Shown here: in pieces, positions 23,038-28,055 of the stretch
How the letters are laid out: each line of letters opens with the position of its first letter
Numbering within the stretch: position 1 is the first letter of the stretch
Assembly (NCBI GenBank): GCA_965657545.1
Contig: CBFHOG010000017.1
Coordinates: forward strand, 1-28,055
Source of the DNA: UBA7446 sp965657545
Lineage (GTDB): Bacteria; Bacteroidota; Bacteroidia; Flavobacteriales; Flavobacteriaceae
Direction of reading: 5' to 3'
Length of the DNA: 28,055 nucleotides
The notes under the pieces: model-generated
What the model saw: only the letters and a program-made list of their open reading frames with translations
Told to the model about the DNA's origin: nothing
The model's database searches: none
Translations under genes and position numbers: made by a program

Positions 23038-23904
23038 ATGATGAAGAAAGAAAACATACGTATTGCCATTCAAAAGTCAGGAAGACTTAATGAAGATTCT
23101 TTGAAATTACTCAAGGATTGCGGTATTTCCATCAATAATGGAAAAGACCAACTCAAAACTACAGCGTCAAATTTCCCAATGGAAATTTACTATTTACGCA
23201 ATGGAGATATTCCACAATATCTTCGGGACGGGGTAGTAGATTTGGCTATTGTTGGAGAAAACCTGTTAATTGAAAAAGGGGAGGATATTAACGTATTGGA
23301 AAGTTTAGGTTTTTCAAAATGCCGTGTTTCTATGGCTGTTCCTAAAGAGGCTGCATATAAAGGTGTTGAAGATTTAGCAGGAAAGCGCATTGCTACCTCG
23401 TATCCAAAAACGGTGCAAAAATACCTCAAGCAATGGGGTATCGAAGCTGATTTACACATCATCAACGGCTCGGTAGAAATTGCACCAAACATCGGACTTT
23501 CAGATGCTATTTGTGATATTGTTTCTAGCGGTTCTACCTTGTTTAAAAACAACCTTAAGGAGGTTGAAGTCATGTTTAAATCTGAAGCTGTTTTGGTTAG
23601 TGGCAACGACTTGTCTGAAGTAAAAAAGGATCTTCTTGAAACCCTTTTGTTTCGTATTCGTGCGGTGCTGGCAGGTAAAAACTCACGCTATGTAATTATG
23701 AACGTTCCAAACGATGCCATTTCACATGTTTCTAATATGCTACCTGTACTCAAAAGCCCAACCGTGATGCCATTAGTGGAAGAAGGATGGAGTTCGTTGC
23801 ATTCTGTAGTGAACAAAAATACATTTTGGGAAATGGTAGATGAGTTAAAAGCGGCCGGAGCTCGTGATATTCTAGTATGTCCAATCGAACGAATGATTCA
23901 GTAA
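23038..23904 (+). CDS. hisG: ATP phosphoribosyltransferase, long form
   Basis: First step of histidine synthesis, joining ATP and PRPP. The 288-aa protein is the long, self-sufficient form: a periplasmic-binding-like catalytic domain (about 1-215) and a C-terminal ACT-like domain (about 220-288) that binds histidine for feedback inhibition, so no hisZ partner is needed. IAIQKSGRL near the N terminus, DLAIVGENLL and the PRPP-binding IVSSGSTL are family marks. Two adjacent ATGs (23038 and 23041) could serve as start. Both lie right after the attenuator T-tract, and the stop overlaps hisD as TAATG. Confidence 0.94.
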   Translation: MMKKENIRIAIQKSGRLNEDSLKLLKDCGISINNGKDQLKTTASNFPMEIYYLRNGDIPQYLRDGVVDLAIVGENLLIEKGEDINVLESLGFSKCRVSMAVPKEAAYKGVEDLAGKRIATSYPKTVQKYLKQWGIEADLHIINGSVEIAPNIGLSDAICDIVSSGSTLFKNNLKEVEVMFKSEAVLVSGNDLSEVKKDLLETLLFRIRAVLAGKNSRYVIMNVPNDAISHVSNMLPVLKSPTVMPLVEEGWSSLHSVVNKNTFWEMVDELKAAGARDILVCPIERMIQ

Positions 23905-25190
23905 TGCGTATTGTTAGTAATCCAAATCGGAATAATTGGGAATCGTTGACAAAACGCCCAACGGCAGATTTTACAGCAGTTGAACCTATTGTGGACGAGG
24001 TTTTTGCTGCAGTAAAAGCAAAAGGCGATGAAGCTGTTCGCACATACAGTCAAAAATTTGATAAGGTTGAGGTAGCTGATTTTATTACGCCACAAGAAGA
24101 TTTATCAAAGGCAAAAAGCGAATTGGCTTCTGAACTTGTCAGTGCCATTGACGTTGCATATGACAATATTTATGCTTTTCACAAAGCACAAGAAACAACT
24201 CCCATACGCGTTGAGACTATGGATGGTGTTTCGTGTTGGCAGGCCAAAAAGCCTATTGAAAAAGTGGGGATCTATATTCCAGGTGGTACTGCGCCATTAT
24301 TTTCAACAGTACTCATGCTTGCCATTCCTGCGCAGATTGCAGGCTGCCAACAAATTGTACTGTGCACTCCTCCAGGTAATTCTGGTATTCCTGCAGCAAT
24401 TCGTTATGCAGCATTTAAGTGTGGTGTTACGATAGTGGCACAAGTAGGGGGTATTCAAGCCATTGCAGCCATGACATTCGGAACAGCATCTATTCCGAAA
24501 GTGTATAAAATTTTTGGTCCTGGAAATCAATTTGTCACTGTTGCAAAACAAAAAGCGACGCAATATCAAACTGCAATCGATATGCCGGCTGGGCCATCAG
24601 AACTCTTGGTTGTTGCAGATACTTCAGCAAATCCTGCTTATGTAGCAGCAGACTTGCTTTCGCAAGCCGAACACGGCGTTGACAGTCAAGTTATTTTGGT
24701 TGCAACAGATAAACCTTTAATTGAATCTGTACAAGAGGAATTACAAAAACAATTACAGCGCTTACCACGAAAGGAAATCGCAGAAAAGGCACTTGACAAT
24801 TCGTTAGCGGTATATTTTGATGACGAATTGGCGGCCTTGGATTTTATCAATACGTATGGACCTGAACACTATATTGTTTGCACACAAAATGAAACAGTTT
24901 TTGTTGACGGTATTCTAAATGCAGGTTCGGTATTTATTGGAAATTACACGCCTGAAAGTGCTGGTGATTACGCATCTGGCACGAATCACACCCTTCCTAC
25001 CAATGGCTATACCAAACAATACAGCGGCGTAAATCTCGATGCATTTACCAAAGCAATTACCTATCAGCGGATTAGTGCAGATGGTATTCGAAAATTGGGT
25101 CCAAGTATTGAAGCCATGGCAGAGGCGGAAGGGCTATTTGCGCACAAAAACGCCGTAACCCTTCGTTTAAATGATTTAAACAATGGCTAA
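23904..25190 (+). CDS. hisD: Histidinol dehydrogenase
   Basis: Last two steps of histidine synthesis, oxidising histidinol to histidine with NAD and zinc. The 428-aa protein shows GPGNQFVTVAK (205-215), DMPAGPSELLVVAD (226-239), SQAEHGVDSQ (253-262) with the zinc ligand pair Q254/H257, catalytic E321-H322 in GPEHYIV, D355 in ESAGDYASGTNH, and H414 near the C terminus. The ATG at 23904 shares one base with the hisG stop; a longer frame to 23877 would only overlap hisG. The 3' end overlaps hisC by 8 bp. Confidence 0.95.
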   Translation: MRIVSNPNRNNWESLTKRPTADFTAVEPIVDEVFAAVKAKGDEAVRTYSQKFDKVEVADFITPQEDLSKAKSELASELVSAIDVAYDNIYAFHKAQETTPIRVETMDGVSCWQAKKPIEKVGIYIPGGTAPLFSTVLMLAIPAQIAGCQQIVLCTPPGNSGIPAAIRYAAFKCGVTIVAQVGGIQAIAAMTFGTASIPKVYKIFGPGNQFVTVAKQKATQYQTAIDMPAGPSELLVVADTSANPAYVAADLLSQAEHGVDSQVILVATDKPLIESVQEELQKQLQRLPRKEIAEKALDNSLAVYFDDELAALDFINTYGPEHYIVCTQNETVFVDGILNAGSVFIGNYTPESAGDYASGTNHTLPTNGYTKQYSGVNLDAFTKAITYQRISADGIRKLGPSIEAMAEAEGLFAHKNAVTLRLNDLNNG

Positions 25191-26235
25191 GAATTTCGAT
25201 TTATCGCAATGGGCACGTCCTGAAATGTTGGCATTAAAGCCCTATACTTCGGCACGAGATACCTTTACCGCTACGGAGGGGGAGTGGACGTTTTTAGACG
25301 CCAATGAAAACCCCAATGCCACAGCTGTAAATCGTTATCCAGATCCGAATCAAACGGAACTGAAAAAAGTGATTGCCAATCTTCGTGGTTGCGACGAAGA
25401 CCAGCTTTTAATCGGTAACGGGAGCGATGAAGTTTTAGATCTTATTGTTCGAGCGTTTTGCACGCCATATAAAGACGATATGATTATCATGCCCCCAACA
25501 TACGGTATGTATTCCGTGTTGGCAAATATCAACAGTGTGGGTATAATTAAAGTACCTCTTGACGCTACTTTTCAGCTTAGACCTAAAGAAGTTCTTGCCG
25601 CAGTTACACCAAATACGAAAGCGATCTTCTTTTGCAGTCCTAACAATCCAAGCGGAAATGCATTTAACGCTGATGATATTAAAACGTTGTTGCATAATTT
25701 TGACGGAATTATTGTTATTGATGAAGCCTATATCGATTTTACTGAAATCCCCAGTTGGTCAGAAAAACTATCCGAGTATCCAAACCTAATCGTAACACAA
25801 ACACTGTCTAAAGCTTTTGGCTTAGCGGGTTTGCGTTTGGGAATTGCCATTGCCAACCCTGAAATTATAGCCTTGTTAAAACGCATCAAACCACCATATA
25901 ACATCAATACGCATAGTCAGCAACATGCCATAACAGTCCTTCGTGATACAAAAACAGTAAATGCACAAATTGCAGAAAGTATTGCAGAACGGAAACGATT
26001 AGCACAAGAATTAAATGTTTTTTCGTGGGTAGATACAATATACCCATCAGATGCCAATTTTTTACTCATTCAAGTTGATGATGCTTCAAGACGATATACT
26101 GAATTATTAGATCAACACATTGTTGCACGGGATCGTTCTTCGCAGGAGAATTGCGGAAACTGCATCCGAATTAGCGTGGGTACACCACAAGAAAATGATA
26201 AGCTTATTGCTGCATGTAAATCATTATCCAAATGA
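25183..26235 (+). CDS. hisC: Histidinol-phosphate aminotransferase
   Basis: PLP-dependent step from imidazole-acetol phosphate to histidinol phosphate. The 350-aa fold-type I aminotransferase has LDANENP (38-44), the phosphate-binding GNGSDE (78-83), SPNNPSGN (152-159), D180 and Y183 in VIDEAYIDF, and the PLP lysine K210 in TLSKAFGLAGLRLG. The length is normal. It overlaps hisD by 8 bp and hisB by 4 bp, so the his genes are translationally linked. Confidence 0.95.
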   Translation: MAKNFDLSQWARPEMLALKPYTSARDTFTATEGEWTFLDANENPNATAVNRYPDPNQTELKKVIANLRGCDEDQLLIGNGSDEVLDLIVRAFCTPYKDDMIIMPPTYGMYSVLANINSVGIIKVPLDATFQLRPKEVLAAVTPNTKAIFFCSPNNPSGNAFNADDIKTLLHNFDGIIVIDEAYIDFTEIPSWSEKLSEYPNLIVTQTLSKAFGLAGLRLGIAIANPEIIALLKRIKPPYNINTHSQQHAITVLRDTKTVNAQIAESIAERKRLAQELNVFSWVDTIYPSDANFLLIQVDDASRRYTELLDQHIVARDRSSQENCGNCIRISVGTPQENDKLIAACKSLSK

Positions 26236-27356
26236 AAAAAGTATTATTTATAGATAGAGATGGGACCTTGGCATTAGAGCCAAAAGACTATCAATTAGAC
26301 GCATTAAACAAACTCGAATTTTATCCGGGTGTGTTTCAGTATTTGGGACGTATTGCCAAAGAAATGGACTTCGAATTGGTTATGGTTACCAATCAGGACG
26401 GGCTGGGAACAGCAAGTTTTCCTGAAGATACGTTTTGGCCCACACATGATTTTATGCTAACGTCTCTCAAAAATGAAGGCATTTTATTTGATCAAATCTT
26501 TATCGATAAAAGTATGCCCGAGGACAATGCACCCACACGTAAGCCCAAAACAGGCATGCTTACGGCATATTTGGACAATACTGAATATGATTTGGCAAAT
26601 TCCTTTGTGATTGGAGATAGAATGAGCGATATGGAATTGGCACAAAATCTTGGTGCAAAAGGGATTTTATTGCAATACGATTCACGTATGGCAGAAGAAA
26701 TTCCTGCGGAGCTACAATCGGTAATTGCATTGCAAACCCAATCCTGGGATGGAGTTTATACTCTTTTAAAAGCAGGGGAGAGACGTGCTACACATATACG
26801 CACTACAAAAGAAACGGATATCCAAATAGAACTCAATTTGGACGGTACTGGACAAAGTACTATCGATACAGGCATTGTCTTTTTTGACCATATGTTAGAT
26901 CAGTTGGCACGTCACGGCGGTGTAGATATTGCACTTACAACCAAAGGCGATTTGGAAGTCGATGAGCACCACACGATTGAAGATACAGCCATTGCCTTAG
27001 GTGAGGCCTTTGCACAAGCGATAGGAAATAAGCTTGGCATAGAGCGCTATGGTTTTTGTTTGCCTATGGACGATTGTTTGTCGCAAGTTGCCATTGATTT
27101 TGGCGGACGCGCATGGCTCATGTGGGATGCAAAATTCAAACGTGAAATGATTGGAAAAATGCCTACAGAAATGTTTTTCCACTTCTTTAAATCCTTTGCA
27201 GACGGTGCCAAAGCCAACCTTAATATCAAGGCGGAAGGACATAACGAACACCATAAAATTGAAGCGATTTTCAAGGCCTTTGCCAAAGCGATAAAAATGG
27301 CCATCAAACGCGATGCTGAAAAATTAGTATTACCATCAACCAAAGGGCAGCTATGA
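26232..27356 (+). CDS. hisB: Bifunctional histidinol-phosphatase / IGP dehydratase
   Basis: A 374-aa fusion of two non-consecutive activities. The N-terminal HAD phosphatase (about 1-165) has D8 and D10 in FIDRDGT, TNQDG (53-57) and the RKPKTGM and GDRMSDME segments. The C-terminal imidazoleglycerol-phosphate dehydratase (about 180-374) has the manganese-binding FFDHMLDQLARHGG, DEHHTIEDTAIALGEA and GHNEHHKIEA repeats. The four zinc-binding residues of the E. coli phosphatase loop are absent: D92, S94, A100 and T102 stand in their places. The start overlaps the hisC stop and the end overlaps the hisH start, both in ATGA. Confidence 0.95.
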   Translation: MKKVLFIDRDGTLALEPKDYQLDALNKLEFYPGVFQYLGRIAKEMDFELVMVTNQDGLGTASFPEDTFWPTHDFMLTSLKNEGILFDQIFIDKSMPEDNAPTRKPKTGMLTAYLDNTEYDLANSFVIGDRMSDMELAQNLGAKGILLQYDSRMAEEIPAELQSVIALQTQSWDGVYTLLKAGERRATHIRTTKETDIQIELNLDGTGQSTIDTGIVFFDHMLDQLARHGGVDIALTTKGDLEVDEHHTIEDTAIALGEAFAQAIGNKLGIERYGFCLPMDDCLSQVAIDFGGRAWLMWDAKFKREMIGKMPTEMFFHFFKSFADGAKANLNIKAEGHNEHHKIEAIFKAFAKAIKMAIKRDAEKLVLPSTKGQL

Positions 27357-27931
27357 AAGTAGTCATTATTGATTACGGCGCAGGCAATATCCAGAGTATT
27401 CGTTTTGCATTGGAGCGTTTGGGTGCTACAGCTTTATTATCCCATGATGCTGATGTAATTCGCAAGGCCTCTCATGTTATTTTTCCAGGAGTGGGCGAGG
27501 CGAGTACTGCAATGAAAAAATTGCAAGACACAGGATTGGATACTGTTATCCCGACCTTAAAACAACCTGTATTGGGCATATGCTTGGGTATGCAATTGAT
27601 GTGTAACACTTCGGAAGAAGGGAATACAAAAGGCTTGGGGATTTTTGATACAGAAGTAGTGCGTTTTAATACCATTTTAAACGTGCCTCATATGGGATGG
27701 AATACGGTTAATGGCACAGGAAAGCTATTTTCCAATATTCCACAAAACAGTCATTTTTATTTGGTACACAGTTATTATGCCAAGTGCTGTAATGACACCA
27801 ATGCAAGCTGTACGTATGACCTGCCGTTTAGTGCGGCATTGGCACGTGACAATTTTTACGGCACCCAATTTCACCCTGAAAAAAGTGGTGCTGCGGGCGC
27901 ACAACTACTACAAAATTTTTTAAACCTATGA
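27353..27931 (+). CDS. hisH: Imidazole glycerol phosphate synthase, glutaminase subunit
   Basis: Class I glutamine amidotransferase subunit that supplies ammonia to HisF. The 192-aa protein has the N-terminal IDYGAGNIQSI, the oxyanion region FPGVGEA (44-50), and the triad C77 (GICLGMQ), H174 and E176 (QFHPEKS). The conserved PHMGWN (112-117) is also present. It is coupled by 4-bp overlaps to hisB and hisA. hisF would be expected just beyond the window edge. Confidence 0.95.
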   Translation: MKVVIIDYGAGNIQSIRFALERLGATALLSHDADVIRKASHVIFPGVGEASTAMKKLQDTGLDTVIPTLKQPVLGICLGMQLMCNTSEEGNTKGLGIFDTEVVRFNTILNVPHMGWNTVNGTGKLFSNIPQNSHFYLVHSYYAKCCNDTNASCTYDLPFSAALARDNFYGTQFHPEKSGAAGAQLLQNFLNL

Positions 27932-28055
27932 TTCTCGTACCAGCAATAGATATCATCAATGGACAATGTGTTCGCCTTACCAAAGGTGATTATGACGCCA
28001 AAAAAGTATATAACGAATCGCCTGTGGAAGTGGCCAAGGCCTTTGAAGGGGCTGG
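27928..28055 (+). CDS. hisA: Phosphoribosylformimino-AICAR-ribotide isomerase, partial
   Basis: Only the first 42 codons are in the window. They read MILVPAIDIINGQCVRLTKG followed by DYDAKKVYNESPVEVAKAFEGAG. The PAIDI strand with the first catalytic aspartate (D8) and the VRLTKGDY loop identify the HisA beta-barrel rather than HisF. The start overlaps the hisH stop in an ATGA. The 3' end is cut by the window, not by a mutation. Confidence 0.93.
   Translation, partial: MILVPAIDIINGQCVRLTKGDYDAKKVYNESPVEVAKAFEGA

Noticed and set aside
23877..23903. Upstream extension of hisD into hisG
   Set aside because: The extra nine residues are encoded entirely inside hisG, and ATG 23904 gives the normal HisD start with TAATG coupling.
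1..28055. Insertion sequences, prophage, CRISPR array, tRNA or rRNA genes
   Set aside because: No transposase, integrase, spaced direct-repeat array or RNA-gene signature was seen; every larger stretch is explained by housekeeping genes.

Overview
This AT-rich window is chromosomal housekeeping DNA from a member of the Bacteroidota, most likely class Flavobacteriia (Flavobacteriaceae-like). The signs are a fused LpxC-FabZ enzyme, a PorX-type response regulator with a PglZ/alkaline-phosphatase-like effector domain, the Bacteroidota form of PEP carboxylase, TAnnTTTG (-7) promoter boxes of the Bacteroidota sigma factor, no clear Shine-Dalgarno sequences, and very tight gene packing. No mobile element, CRISPR array, tRNA or rRNA gene was seen.

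Layout: 1-368 is non-coding and holds a perfect palindrome and a possible promoter. parE-parC (topoisomerase IV) follows on +. On -, converging with parC, come an XRE-type regulator, a small lipoprotein and a TerC-family membrane protein. Divergent from the XRE gene is a cytoplasmic M14-type zinc peptidase, and the shared intergenic region is packed with a repeated TGTAAAC motif. An Lrp/AsnC regulator and ppc follow on +. aroB on - converges with ppc and diverges from a proline dehydrogenase that appears to start at TTG. On - are porX, tsaE and a small membrane protein. Divergent from porX, with the start codons abutting, is a long + strand run: HD phosphohydrolase, lpxD, lpxC-fabZ, lpxA, efp, sucD, fabG and a prohibitin-like membrane protein. 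The window closes with the histidine operon hisG-hisD-hisC-hisB(bifunctional)-hisH-hisA, with hisA cut by the window edge.

How the genes fit together: lpxD/lpxC-fabZ/lpxA carry out early lipid A synthesis. fabZ and fabG belong to the fatty-acid cycle that supplies the hydroxyacyl-ACP used by LpxA and LpxD. PorX belongs to the regulatory system for type IX secretion. ppc (anaplerotic oxaloacetate) and sucD (TCA cycle) are central metabolism; aroB and his are amino-acid biosynthesis; ProDH is amino-acid catabolism.

The most striking non-coding element is a complete histidine attenuator at 22907-23031. It has a 17-residue leader peptide with four His codons, a perfect 11-bp terminator, and an alternative 10-bp antiterminator pairing that uses the terminator's 5' arm. 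Second is the divergent XRE/M14-peptidase control region, which looks like an undescribed local regulatory circuit. A recurring arrangement, a TAnnTTTG-like box only 4-7 nt before an ATG, suggests that several transcripts here are leaderless or nearly so.
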